NCBI RefSeq assembly: GCF_009601015.1
Contig: NZ_WITJ01000013.1
Span: 1 to 64,000, forward strand
Direction: 5' to 3'
Length of the DNA stretch: 64,000 nucleotides
Origin: Lactococcus hircilactis
Lineage (GTDB): Bacteria > Bacillota > Bacilli > Lactobacillales > Streptococcaceae
This document shows positions 25,729 through 34,600 of the stretch, one piece after another. How positions within the stretch are numbered: the first letter of the stretch is position 1; the number at the start of each line of letters is the position of its first letter. The translations under genes and the position numbers were made by a program. The notes beneath the pieces are model-generated. The model searched no databases, was not told the DNA's origin, and saw only the letters and a program-made list of their open reading frames with translations.

Positions 25729-26327
25729 TTAGAAGGTTTGTGCTGCTACTTTTGCTTTTTCAACAAATTCGCTCACCAAACGCTCTGCTTGATCTGGTGC
25801 ATATGCATGACCTTCAACAGTAAGTGCTGAATAATCTGCACCGATAAAGTTAAACATCGTGCTCATATAAAATTCAGCTGGATCTTTTCCTTCGTACACG
25901 CCACCATTCGCTTGCAAATGAAGCACTTTTTTCCTGTGGCAAGTCCGATAGGCCCTTGTTCTGTATATTTAAATGTTTTTCCAACTACATTAATGGTATC
26001 AATCCACGATTTAAGCTCCGCTGGAATCATCAAATTATGTAATGGATTTGCAATCACAACTTTATCAGCAGATAAAAATTGATCTGTGAATCCTCCAAAT
26101 GTTGCCAACAGCGCCTTTTGCTCGTTTGTTGCTGCTTCTCCCGCAAACATTGCACCGAGCATCTTCGCATCCAATGTTGGAATTCCAGCAGCAAAAACAT
26201 CTAACACTTCAATTTCATCTGACTGATGAGTTGCTTGATAAGCTTCAACAAAAGCATCCAGCCCTTTTAATGAAGCAGAAAATTCGGCAGTAAGGGGATG
26301 ACCTTTAACAACAAGTAATTTTGACAT
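25729..26327 (-). pseudogene. NADH:quinone reductase / azoreductase-like flavoprotein, frameshifted at an A6G run
   Basis: The first 134 codons (26327 down to about 25926; [20 protein letters not shown]) encode a flavodoxin-like fold with [18 protein letters not shown], typical of FMN-dependent NADH-azoreductases (AzoR/AcpD). The frame then breaks: after GLATGKK the zero frame ends 20 codons later, while the -1 frame gives [20 protein letters not shown] and the normal C-terminus. The break lies at GGAAAAAAGTG, where the zero-frame codons form A AAA AAG, a classical -1 slippery heptamer. It may be a one-base deletion (or a sequencing error in the homopolymer) or a programmed frameshift; the joined product would be about 199 residues, normal for the family. 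An operator overlaps its promoter. Confidence 0.8.
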
Positions 26328-26353
26328 GAGTTTTTCCTTTTACTTTGATTCTT

Positions 26354-26386
26354 TTTTGTCAAAAAGATTTGACAAAATTTATTATA
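26354..26386 (-). promoter_or_regulatory. Promoter and operator of the azoreductase-like gene
   Basis: The minus-strand extended -10 TGATATAAT (complement of 26381-26389) lies directly before an inverted repeat, TTTTGTCAAA-N4-TTTGACAAAA (26354-26377), that covers the expected transcription start. The core GTCAAA-N4-TTTGAC also stands before noxE. Confidence 0.7.
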
Positions 26387-26474
26387 TCAGATTCTAGCTC
26401 AATTTTTCGCCAGAAAGTACGTGAAAATTGACACATGTAAACGCATCAGCACTTCTTCTTTCCCAAACTATTTC

Positions 26475-26488
26475 TGTCAGTACTGACA
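26475..26488. repeat. Dispersed palindrome, copy 7
   Basis: Symmetry extends to 22 bp (26471-26492). It lies just downstream of the thiI terminator. Confidence 0.9.
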
Positions 26489-26492
26489 GAAA

Positions 26493-26518
26493 TAAAAAAA
26501 GAACATCCGTTCTTTTTA
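26493..26518 (-). terminator. thiI terminator
   Basis: AAAAAGAAC-atcc-GTTCTTTTT, adjoining palindrome copy 7. Confidence 0.8.
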
Positions 26519-26519
26519 T

Positions 26520-27740
26520 TTACAAGAACGCTTCAAACTCATCTACCGTTTGAGTGTCCCAATTTTCACCAGTAATGCTTGTAATCATGATTCCATCCAC
26601 AGCACGCTGAACCAATCCTTCAACATCAAATTTTTCTTCATAAAAGAGACACTTTTCAAGTTTTGGATTTGTCTTTGGCGCTTTCGGTGCAAACACAGTA
26701 CAACAATCCTCAAACGGTAAAATTGACAAATTAAACGTATCAATCTGCTCTGCAATTTCAATGATTTCAATCTTATCCATCGTTACAACAGGACGAATTA
26801 CCGGCGTATGCGTTACTTCATTAATGACAGACATTGACCCAAGCGTTTGGGAAGCCACTTGTCCTAAACTCTCCCCATTGATAATGACCTTCCCATGCCG
26901 TTTTTCTCGAATTTCATCGACCACGCGCATCATAAAACGCCGCGTCAATGTCATCAAATAAGCCTGTGGTGCTTTAGCTTTGATTTCTTCTTGAATCTCA
27001 GTAAATGGAACTTCAATAAATTGAATACTTCCTCCAAAAACAGTCAATTTTCCTGCCAAATCTTTCGCTTTTTTAAGCGCACCAGGACTCGTATAAGGGG
27101 GTGAGGCAAAGTGAACGGCTTCAATTTCGACCCCACGTTTGAGTGCTAAATATCCCGCCACAGGACTATCAATCCCACCTGAAAGCATCAAATGGCCACG
27201 TCCAGCAGTTCCAACAGGCATTCCACCAGCACCTTTGATATTTTCATAACTCAAATAAGCAGCTTCTTGACGAATCTCGACACGTAATTGAATATCAGGT
27301 TTTTTCATCTGTACTTTTGCATAATCAAAATGATCAAAAACAGTATCTCCAAGCACTTGGTTCAGCTGCGTTGAATCACATTCAAAAGTATGATCCGCCC
27401 GTCTTGCAGCAATTTTAAAGGTCATTTGATCATGATAAATCTCCTGAAACAGTGCGACCACAGCTTTTTTTATCGCTGGCATTGTTTTTTCTACTTTAAT
27501 GGACGGTGCAAAATTTTGAATCCCAAAAACTTTTGTTAAGCGACGAGACACTTCAGTATAACTTTCCCCATTAAGCACAATGTGCGCACGATCACGGACA
27601 GCAGTAATCTTCAACGCCGTCAAATCCGCAAGGACTTCACGTAGATTCATTGCTAAACGATTGATGAAGTACCCTCGATTTTTTCCTTTTGTTGAAAGTT
27701 CCCCATACCGAACCATGATTTCGTCATAATTTACGGTCAT
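26520..27740 (-). CDS. thiI: tRNA 4-thiouridine synthetase
   Basis: The 406-residue enzyme transfers sulphur to U8 of tRNA. Domains in order are a ferredoxin-like N-terminus ([20 protein letters not shown]), THUMP (about 60-165) and the PP-loop ATPase domain with [13 protein letters not shown] near 187. [17 protein letters not shown] lies near the C-terminus. No rhodanese extension is present, as in other Firmicutes. The NifS-like sulphur donor gene usually found next to it is absent here. AAGAGGAAGTAG precedes ATG 27740. Confidence 0.95.
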   Translation of the reverse strand: MTVNYDEIMVRYGELSTKGKNRGYFINRLAMNLREVLADLTALKITAVRDRAHIVLNGESYTEVSRRLTKVFGIQNFAPSIKVEKTMPAIKKAVVALFQEIYHDQMTFKIAARRADHTFECDSTQLNQVLGDTVFDHFDYAKVQMKKPDIQLRVEIRQEAAYLSYENIKGAGGMPVGTAGRGHLMLSGGIDSPVAGYLALKRGVEIEAVHFASPPYTSPGALKKAKDLAGKLTVFGGSIQFIEVPFTEIQEEIKAKAPQAYLMTLTRRFMMRVVDEIREKRHGKVIINGESLGQVASQTLGSMSVINEVTHTPVIRPVVTMDKIEIIEIAEQIDTFNLSILPFEDCCTVFAPKAPKTNPKLEKCLFYEEKFDVEGLVQRAVDGIMITSITGENWDTQTVDEFEAFL

Positions 27741-27833
27741 CTACTTCCTCTTTCTTTTTTTATATTCTTATCAAAACACAATGCTCCAATTATAGCACAA
27801 AATGGGCTAAATATTTATTTTTTTAACGAAAAA

Positions 27834-27862
27834 AATGGAAATTTCAACATTTCCACTTTTAT
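27834..27862 (-). terminator. Terminator of the TetR/ABC operon
   Basis: Read leftward, TGGAAATgttgaATTTCCA is followed by T7. Confidence 0.75.
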
Positions 27863-27863
27863 T

Positions 27864-28541
27864 TTAAGCTTCACCCTCAAAAAGTTTCCCATCTTCAAGG
27901 CGATACACGCGATCACTATGTTCAATCATTCGTGCATCATGCGTGACCATGATGGTGGCTTTATTTTTCAAATGTGCTTCTGTTTTCAGCAATTCCACGA
28001 CCTGATACGCCCGCTCAGTATCTAGGCTCGCCGTCGGTTCATCTGCCAAAACCAAACTAGGATCATTATACAAAGCACGCGCAATCGCCACACGCTGCCG
28101 CTCTCCGCCAGATAACTCATTGGGGTATTTTTTCGTCAAATGATCAATATCTAATGCCTCTAAAAACTCCGTAAAATGCCGCTCAGGTTGGTGATTGTGA
28201 TTGATCCGATCCACCAATTGAAACTGCTCTTCCACATTCAAATAAGGAATCAAATTTGATGCTTGCAAAATAAAACCAATTTCTTTAAATCGAAGCTTCG
28301 CGCGCTCTTTTTCAGGCAAATCTGTAAAATTTTGACCATTAATCTCTATTGTTCCAGAAGTTGGTGTTTGTAGTCCTCCAGCAATCGTCAAAAAAGTACT
28401 TTTTCCAGATCCAGAAGGCCCAATAATTGAGATAAATTCCCCTTCTTTCACCGTCATATCAATTCCTTTTAGTGCTTGAACTTCTGTTTTTTTCTCACCA
28501 AATTTCTTAACAATCTGATGCATGACTAATATCTCTTTCAT
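27864..28541 (-). CDS. ABC transporter ATPase, MacB/LolD type
   Basis: The start is ATG 28541 (MKEILVMHQIVKKFGEKKTE), 2 bp after the permease stop, with GGAGCGTGAGG as ribosome-binding site. The 225-residue ATPase contains Walker A GPSGSGKST, signature LSGGERQRVAIARAL, Walker B LVLADEPTASLD and the H-loop MVTHDARM. It energises the FtsX-like permease encoded just upstream. This family works by mechanotransmission and exports antibiotics, peptides or lipids. The TetR regulator of the operon hints at a toxic substrate. Confidence 0.93.
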   Translation of the reverse strand: MKEILVMHQIVKKFGEKKTEVQALKGIDMTVKEGEFISIIGPSGSGKSTFLTIAGGLQTPTSGTIEINGQNFTDLPEKERAKLRFKEIGFILQASNLIPYLNVEEQFQLVDRINHNHQPERHFTEFLEALDIDHLTKKYPNELSGGERQRVAIARALYNDPSLVLADEPTASLDTERAYQVVELLKTEAHLKNKATIMVTHDARMIEHSDRVYRLEDGKLFEGEA

Positions 28542-28543
28542 CC

Positions 28544-29617
28544 TCACGCTCCAATCGCTTTTGTAGGGTCCACTTTTCTTACCGTTACAATAGAAAATGC
28601 TGATCCCAATACACAAATCACCACTAAAATACTCCCATAAATGATCCACTTCACCCAATCAATCCCAAAAGGCATTTGACTAGGCAAAATCAAACTCGTC
28701 CCCAAACTCACTAAAAGACCGACTGCAACACCAACAAACCCAACCCAAAATCCTTGCCACAAGAGCGATTTTACAATCACAAGATTTGAAATTCCTTGTG
28801 CTTTCATAATTCCAAAAATCGGAACTTTTTGTAGCGTGATCACATACATAAACACCGCCACAATCATCATGACAATAAAGAACATAAAATAAATCATTGC
28901 ATCTAATGTCGTTTGTTGCGCCGTATATCCTGGAATATTTTCGATTAATTCATTCATCGAAATGGTCTTTAAAGTCCCTGATTTCACCTCATCACTCGGA
29001 TGACCAGACTTGATGACTACCGCATTCACAAAAGGAACGTTGTCAGTACTGACAGCATTTTGAATCTCATTTAATGTCGAAAATGATGTGTACATCACAG
29101 GTGCTGCCGAATATTCCGACGCTTTTGAGATTCCCACAATTTTCACTTCAGTTTTGTGATTTCCAATTTTCATCGTTTGTCCAATTTTGAATCCCGCATC
29201 AGCAAGACCTTGTGAAATCACCACCGTTTTGTCAGTACTGACAGAAAACATTTTTCCATCCAGCAGTTTTGGTTTAATCACCGCATCTTCATCCATCGCA
29301 AAAATTGCCACATTGACTCTTTTTTTTGACGTACGATCCACAGAAGTCGTAAATAAAGACACAGGTGCCGTTTGTCCCCCTTTGATTTTCTTCACATCTG
29401 AAGTTGAAATCTGAGAAGCATTCAAGAGATTATTGGAACTCTCTGACAAAATAACTTTTTCAGCCTTAAAATCCACAACCCCTTGCTTAAAGTCATTGGC
29501 AAGTCCCGTTGCAAGACCAGATAAAATAAAAACCACAAATGCAATCAAAAAAATAATACTTCCGATTAACACATATCTTGATTTATAATGCAATATTTCC
29601 CGAGTTGATAAAAACAT
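28544..29617 (-). CDS. FtsX-like ABC permease (MacB type)
   Basis: The 357-residue protein has a first membrane helix (about 17-39), a large extracellular domain (about 40-235) and three C-terminal helices (about 240-345), the MacB/FtsX topology, with VPIFGIMKAQGISNLVIVKS and TVRKVDPTKAIGA typical of the family. The extracellular domain contains two in-frame copies of the dispersed palindrome, giving FSVSTDKT and AVSTDN. It pairs with the ATPase encoded 2 bp downstream. The start follows the TetR stop by 2 bp. Confidence 0.9.
   Translation of the reverse strand: MFLSTREILHYKSRYVLIGSIIFLIAFVVFILSGLATGLANDFKQGVVDFKAEKVILSESSNNLLNASQISTSDVKKIKGGQTAPVSLFTTSVDRTSKKRVNVAIFAMDEDAVIKPKLLDGKMFSVSTDKTVVISQGLADAGFKIGQTMKIGNHKTEVKIVGISKASEYSAAPVMYTSFSTLNEIQNAVSTDNVPFVNAVVIKSGHPSDEVKSGTLKTISMNELIENIPGYTAQQTTLDAMIYFMFFIVMMIVAVFMYVITLQKVPIFGIMKAQGISNLVIVKSLLWQGFWVGFVGVAVGLLVSLGTSLILPSQMPFGIDWVKWIIYGSILVVICVLGSAFSIVTVRKVDPTKAIGA
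29041..29054. repeat. Dispersed palindrome, copy 8 (inside the FtsX-like gene)
   Basis: In frame as Val-Ser-Thr-Asp in the extracellular domain. Confidence 0.9.
29230..29243. repeat. Dispersed palindrome, copy 9 (inside the FtsX-like gene)
   Basis: In frame as Ser-Val-Ser-Thr-Asp-Lys-Thr. About 22 bp around it are identical to copy 18, which lies in an unrelated gene. Confidence 0.9.
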
Positions 29618-29619
29618 GG

Positions 29620-30207
29620 TTACTCCTTTATTCTCTTTTCATGTGGGTGGCCCATCATCTCATGCTTCACCCCATTCAACACCACAGAAAGTTCACGATC
29701 ATAATGCGCAATAAACGCTTGATCATCCCACGCTTTAGCATAAAGACGATAAACCAAATCATGAACCACAGCTTTGAACACCTGAATCACAGGATTTTCC
29801 TTTTGCTCAGAATGATAAGTCCCTCCAAATCGCACCGCCCAAGCCTGATCTAAACGATAATCCCAGCTCAAAAACCGATAACGATACAAAGCATACTGAT
29901 CACTATGAATCAACTGTTCCAACAATAAGTACTTATACCGATCTATTGCCTCCTCAAAAGGATAAACCTTGATCAAATCAATAAAAGCCCCATGCAATTC
30001 TTTCGTTTCTTTTGAAAGAATATAAAAATAACACTCCATTAAATCATCAAAATATTGATAAAAACTCCCTCTTGGAATCCCTAACGCTTTGACAATATGC
30101 ATGACCTTTGCCTCATGAAATGGATGCTGCTCAAACTCTTGTTTACAAGCCTGATAAACTCTCATCCTTTTCTCATCTGGCAAACTAAAAAACGTTTCTT
30201 TCGGCAT
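29620..30207 (-). CDS. TetR-family repressor of the ABC exporter operon
   Basis: The start is ATG 30207 (MPKETFFSLPDEKRMRVYQA), preceded by GAGGGG; the longer frame runs into the operator. The 195-residue protein has an N-terminal helix-turn-helix (HEAKVMHIVKALGIPRGSFYQYFDDL) and a helical ligand-binding C-terminal domain. It is first in the operon before the FtsX-like and ATPase genes, and a perfect inverted repeat overlaps its leader, so autoregulation and ligand-induced expression of the exporter are likely. Confidence 0.9.
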   Translation of the reverse strand: MPKETFFSLPDEKRMRVYQACKQEFEQHPFHEAKVMHIVKALGIPRGSFYQYFDDLMECYFYILSKETKELHGAFIDLIKVYPFEEAIDRYKYLLLEQLIHSDQYALYRYRFLSWDYRLDQAWAVRFGGTYHSEQKENPVIQVFKAVVHDLVYRLYAKAWDDQAFIAHYDRELSVVLNGVKHEMMGHPHEKRIKE

Positions 30208-30225
30208 TTTTCCCCTCATTTTCAC

Positions 30226-30282
30226 AAATGACACAGTGTCATTTTATATCCAAAGTATAACATGACTTTCATCTTCTGTCAA
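30226..30282 (-). promoter_or_regulatory. Promoter and TetR operator of the exporter operon
   Basis: Minus-strand TTGACA (complement of 30277-30282), 17-bp spacer, TATACT (complement of 30254-30259). Downstream lies a 19-bp perfect inverted repeat, AAATGACAC-a-GTGTCATTT (30226-30244), positioned to block the transcript. Confidence 0.85.
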
Positions 30283-30302
30283 CCCTTTCTTCTTCAAAAA
30301 TA

Positions 30303-30327
30303 AAAAAATCAGAAGTTCTGATTTTCA
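30303..30327 (-). terminator. Terminator of the YeiH-like gene
   Basis: AAAATCAGAA-g-TTCTGATTTT, read leftward into T7. Confidence 0.75.
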
Positions 30328-30329
30328 TT

Positions 30330-31334
30330 TTATTTTAATAATATTGAAATAAGGAGCAGTGCGATGAGTACTTGAAATAAAATCGTGAGAAAACCATAAA
30401 TCATCAATTTTTTCCCTGCTTTGATAAATTCAATCAGATTCAAACGCAATCCAATCGCAGCAAGTGCAATCGTTTCAGCCCAAGAACTCAAAAAATGAGC
30501 CGCTTGAGAAATGACTGTTGGAAAGTGAAATAACGTATCTCCCACACACAATACCAAAAATCCAATCACATACCATGGTAAAAAACTATTTCGTTTCACC
30601 TTGATTGCAGTCACATGACCACTTTTTATCTGTTCTCGCCGACTCAAACTTCCAAACAAAAGAACCACAAAAACTAACATGATGATCCGCATAATTTTAA
30701 ATAAAGTCGCTGTCGTCGTCGTTGCAACGTTCACCATTGTTCCAGATGCGACCACCTGACCAACCGATTGCACCGTCCCACCAATCAATGCGCCCCGCAA
30801 AAAATTAGAAGTCCCAAAAACCCACGTCCCAATCACAGGCAACGTCAGCATCAGCACCGTCCCCATCAAATTCACCATCGTGATTGATGTCCGTCTCTCC
30901 TTGATTGTAGCACCAACGACAGGTTCCACCGCGGCAATCGCAGAAGAACCACAAACCGCATTTCCAGCCGCCATCAAGCGTGCATCATTCTTAGAAAATC
31001 CCAATTTTCCACCAAGAAAAAGAACAAAAACAATCGTCGCACTCATCTGTAAAAGAACAAATAAAACTCCGTTAATTCCCAATTTTTGAATGGTTTGAAA
31101 TGTCACTGTCGCCCCAAGCAACATGACCGAATACTCTAACAACTTCTTCTCCGACCACGCTGTCCCACTCTCAAGTTGAGGCTGATGAAAATAAACATTC
31201 CCCAAAATAATTCCCAAAATAATGGAAATCGTTGGAGCACCAAGTCCTTTCATCACTGACAGATTTAAAAAATAAGCAACCAAAGCAATCCCAAAAGAAA
31301 GCCCAAAACCCAAAATATCTTTTTTCTTTAACAT
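30330..31334 (-). CDS. YeiH/UPF0324-family permease
   Basis: The 334-residue protein from ATG 31334 (MLKKKDILGFGLSFGIALVA) has about 10 membrane helices. Family signatures are GAPTISIILGIILGN, YSVMLLGATVT, GNAVCGSSAIAAVEPVVGA and GGTVQSVGQVVASG. The family is often called putative sulphate exporter, but transport is not well proven. The usual neighbouring LysR regulator is missing. The -10 box lies only 6 bp from the ATG, suggesting a leaderless mRNA. Confidence 0.85.
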   Translation of the reverse strand: MLKKKDILGFGLSFGIALVAYFLNLSVMKGLGAPTISIILGIILGNVYFHQPQLESGTAWSEKKLLEYSVMLLGATVTFQTIQKLGINGVLFVLLQMSATIVFVLFLGGKLGFSKNDARLMAAGNAVCGSSAIAAVEPVVGATIKERRTSITMVNLMGTVLMLTLPVIGTWVFGTSNFLRGALIGGTVQSVGQVVASGTMVNVATTTTATLFKIMRIIMLVFVVLLFGSLSRREQIKSGHVTAIKVKRNSFLPWYVIGFLVLCVGDTLFHFPTVISQAAHFLSSWAETIALAAIGLRLNLIEFIKAGKKLMIYGFLTILFQVLIALLLISILLK

Positions 31335-31340
31335 GACATC

Positions 31341-31349
31341 ATTATAGCA
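31341..31349 (-). promoter_or_regulatory. Extended -10 box immediately before the YeiH-like start
   Basis: The minus strand reads TGCTATAAT then GATGTC then ATG. With a start site 6-7 bp after the -10 box, the mRNA would begin at or next to the initiation codon. Confidence 0.6.
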
Positions 31350-31380
31350 GTTTCTACACAATTTCGCTTAAATAAAATAA

Positions 31381-31417
31381 AAACAGCATCCGCACTCACC
31401 TCGGATACCGTTTTAAA
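31381..31417 (+). terminator. Hairpin between YeiH-like gene and the small ORF
   Basis: AAAAC-agcATCC and GGATaccGTTTT form an imperfect stem ending in TTTT, readable as a weak terminator on the plus strand. Confidence 0.4.
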
Positions 31418-31428
31418 TTAGGAGTTTT

Positions 31429-31476
31429 ATGAAAAAATTATTTTGGAATAAATTAAGTATATCCTCTCTCACTTAA
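31429..31476 (+). CDS. Possible 15-residue ORF
   Basis: TTAGGAGTTTT precedes ATG 31429, and the frame MKKLFWNKLSISSLT ends at TAA. The ribosome-binding site is good, but there is no other support. The rest of 31335-31636, about 300 bp between the YeiH-like and surface-protein genes, is A+T-rich with nothing else I can name. Confidence 0.25.
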   Translation: MKKLFWNKLSISSLT

Positions 31477-31636
31477 TTCACACTAAAGTAAACCTTAGCC
31501 CAACCTTATTTTTAATTTTTTTAGTCCTTTTTTCATAATAAGTCATTACAATCAGTCAAATAATCTCACACAGTTCCAAAAATTTCAAAAAATCATCCAA
31601 CATCACTGTTTTTTGCTGTGCGTTCACATTACTCAC

Positions 31637-34600
31637 TCAAAGTCTCCGACGTTTCATCTCCAAAAACAAGCCAGAAAGTCCAACAAAACTAAGTCCCAAG
31701 AGTGTTTCAGCGAGTGTTACACTGCTATGATCTCCAGTTTTTGGCAGCAGCGTTGCACTAGCAACAGCCGTTTTTACCATCGGCTGAGCTGCTGATTTTA
31801 CCTGAGTCGTGGCAAGCATCGAAACTTGATTCTTTCCATTTGAGTTGAGCGTCGTTGATGTACTTTCACTACCAGATTTTGGTGTTTGTCCTTTACCTTG
31901 ACTTGGAGTAGATACCGTATCTGCTTCAACGATCACCGTCCGCGTCACAATCAAGTTTTTCAAATCAATGATCTGCGCAGGAAGTGGATCGCCCGTCGTA
32001 AAGGTCATCGTCGCACCATCAATCAAATAATTTACAACATACGTGCCTGCTTTATTCATATTCACATTATTGCTGATGATGTGAACACCGACAAGATTTG
32101 TCAAAACGCCTGTGCTATTGAGATATCCTGACTTGATTTGAGTCGCCAAATCTGGATATTGTTTGACAAGTAACGCTTGAATCGCACTTGCCATCGTGGT
32201 TTGTGCACCTGATGATGCGGGTTGATTATTCTCACTCACAGCACCAGTCACATAATCATCGTAAGCATTAAAAGCATCCCCCACTTTTTTAACAGTCACC
32301 GTTCCTATCAAGACCTTATCCGTTGATGAGATTGGATCTGACGGCGCTGTATTATCGGTCACTTCATCAACAATCGGACTCACTTGACTTGGCGCAACAG
32401 CAATCTTAAGACTTGCCTTTTTCGTACCGTTCGTCACAGTCACGGTATATGTCCCTGCAACTTTCGGTGCAAAACTTGTCCCCATCAAAAGTCCTGTCGT
32501 ATCAATCATTTGACCCTTAACATCTTGAGCGCTTACTTGATAAGTCGGACTGACCACTTGACCAGCAGCATTCAAGGCCTTCACGGATGTCGAGACATCA
32601 TAAGTTTGACCTGTTGTCATGTCATAATGACTAGGCGCACTCAACGCACTTTGATCTTTTGGTGCGACAACGGTCACGGTTGATGTGCCTAATATTTTGG
32701 TGTCTAAACCATCATAAGGAAGATTAGCATAAAAAGAACCATCCATATCAATTCCTTTGTATGTCACAGTATAAGTTCCAACTTTAGATGTATCAACTTT
32801 AGAAACATCCACTTCAAACCAAATGCCATAGGCTCTATCTTCAGACATTCCATAAGGGATAATATAATACAAAGGATAAGTAGTGCTATCAATTGGAGTG
32901 TCAACATTTAAATAGCTATCATTCATACTGTTCCAGCTCTTAGCCGATTCAATCATATTTGAACCAAGTGAGCCTGTTTTTCCATTTCCATTCCCATTGG
33001 CATCTGGACCAAAATTTGTAAAGCTGTTAACCAAATCCTTCATAGAAAAAGTCGCGTTTTGATTTATTGTGATATTATTTGTCGAAATACTGACATCATT
33101 AAGTAAGTTATCTGTTGAATTTGTTGGTCCGCTTGGTGTTGTACTCGCTGCCACGTTCACCACAGTCGATGCAGAGACGACTTTGCCTGTGACTAAATCT
33201 GTATAGGTATATGTGAGCGTATAATCCCCCGCCACGTCTGGCGTAAAGGTCACACTGATCGGATTTGTCATCTCAACATCAGCCTTGCTTCCTGTTGGCT
33301 TTTTAATGAGTGCAACCACCAAATTCCCATCTGCAGATGAGCCATCAGATTGAGTCACGTTAAGACCATTCTTTGAGTCAATCGACCACACTTGACCGAT
33401 CGTTCCTGTACTCGTCTTTGGTGCTGAAAGTGCAGTATGATCTGTATCATCATAAACACGAACATTAGCGGTCACATTCCATGACCCCGAAAGAATACCA
33501 GATTCGGCTAAGTTTGATGCTGTTAGCGTGTAAACCGTTTGATAAACACCTGGTACTTTCATATTGACATTACTTTGTGTGGTATATGTCAAATCACTGT
33601 CGAAAATTGTACCAATCTCATTTGAAACGGAATAATATCCAGTGTCTATGCCATAAGTAGGACTATAGCTTGAACCAACTGGTAAATCAATGTTCCAAGT
33701 TGGATTGTAGTAACCTGGCCAGCCAGATGGTTGACTGACAACAACCGTCGCATACATGGTTTGACTATTTCCAATCGGATCAATCACTGTGATGGGCACT
33801 TGATAAGTTCCTAGAGTGTTAGTATCTACAGCTGCACTATCAAAAGTCGCTGTACTACTATCTGGAGATTTCAGGATGATTTTAGTACCTGAAGTATCCA
33901 CATTTTCTCCTTCAGAAAAGTCTCCTAAAAGACTTCCTGAATCTCCTATTGCCCAGTCTGTGTTCCCTTTTGTTATATAAGTACCCATAACCCAAGGATC
34001 AAATGTACTCGCGTCCCCAGTTAAGGGAGAGCCCACTGTTACATTTAAAACCATTGTAAATTTTCCACCCGATAGGGATGGATCTGGAATACTATAATAA
34101 ACTGGATAAATCCCCGCTTTTGATGTGTTGAGCTTACTTGTATCGACCGTGACTTGACTGAAATCAACTGAGTTTTCATTCATATCCTGCGCAAACCCAA
34201 AATATTGACTGGCATCAAATTTTGAACCTAGCTTGATTAGTGCAAGATCGTCCGTCCCCCCATCACTACCAAAAAGTCCAATATAAGCAGCGTCATTCCT
34301 CACACTCACATTCGCAACCTTCGTCAGCGTTTTTCCTGTTGCACTATCAACAATGGAATAACTGACAGGATAAACTCCTTGGGTTTTTAAATCAACCTTA
34401 CTGCTATCAACTTTCACACTCGAAAAAGCAATAGCATTTCCTGATGCGTCAGTTGCATTTTCAAACCCTTTACTTGCATCAAATTTATCGCCAATGATAT
34501 AAGTGAAATTTTGAACTTCCAAATTTGACTGATCTTTATAAGATAGTCCAGTAGGCGCATCATCACGGATGGTTACGAGATTTACCGTATTGTTCTTATA

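Noticed and set aside
26415-26440. cre-like TGTAAACGCATC near the thiI 3' end
   Set aside because: It is not placed before a promoter, and it deviates from the consensus on the right side.
32384-32683. Plus-strand frames opposite the LPXTG protein gene
   Set aside because: Antisense shadows of a long repetitive coding region without start signals.
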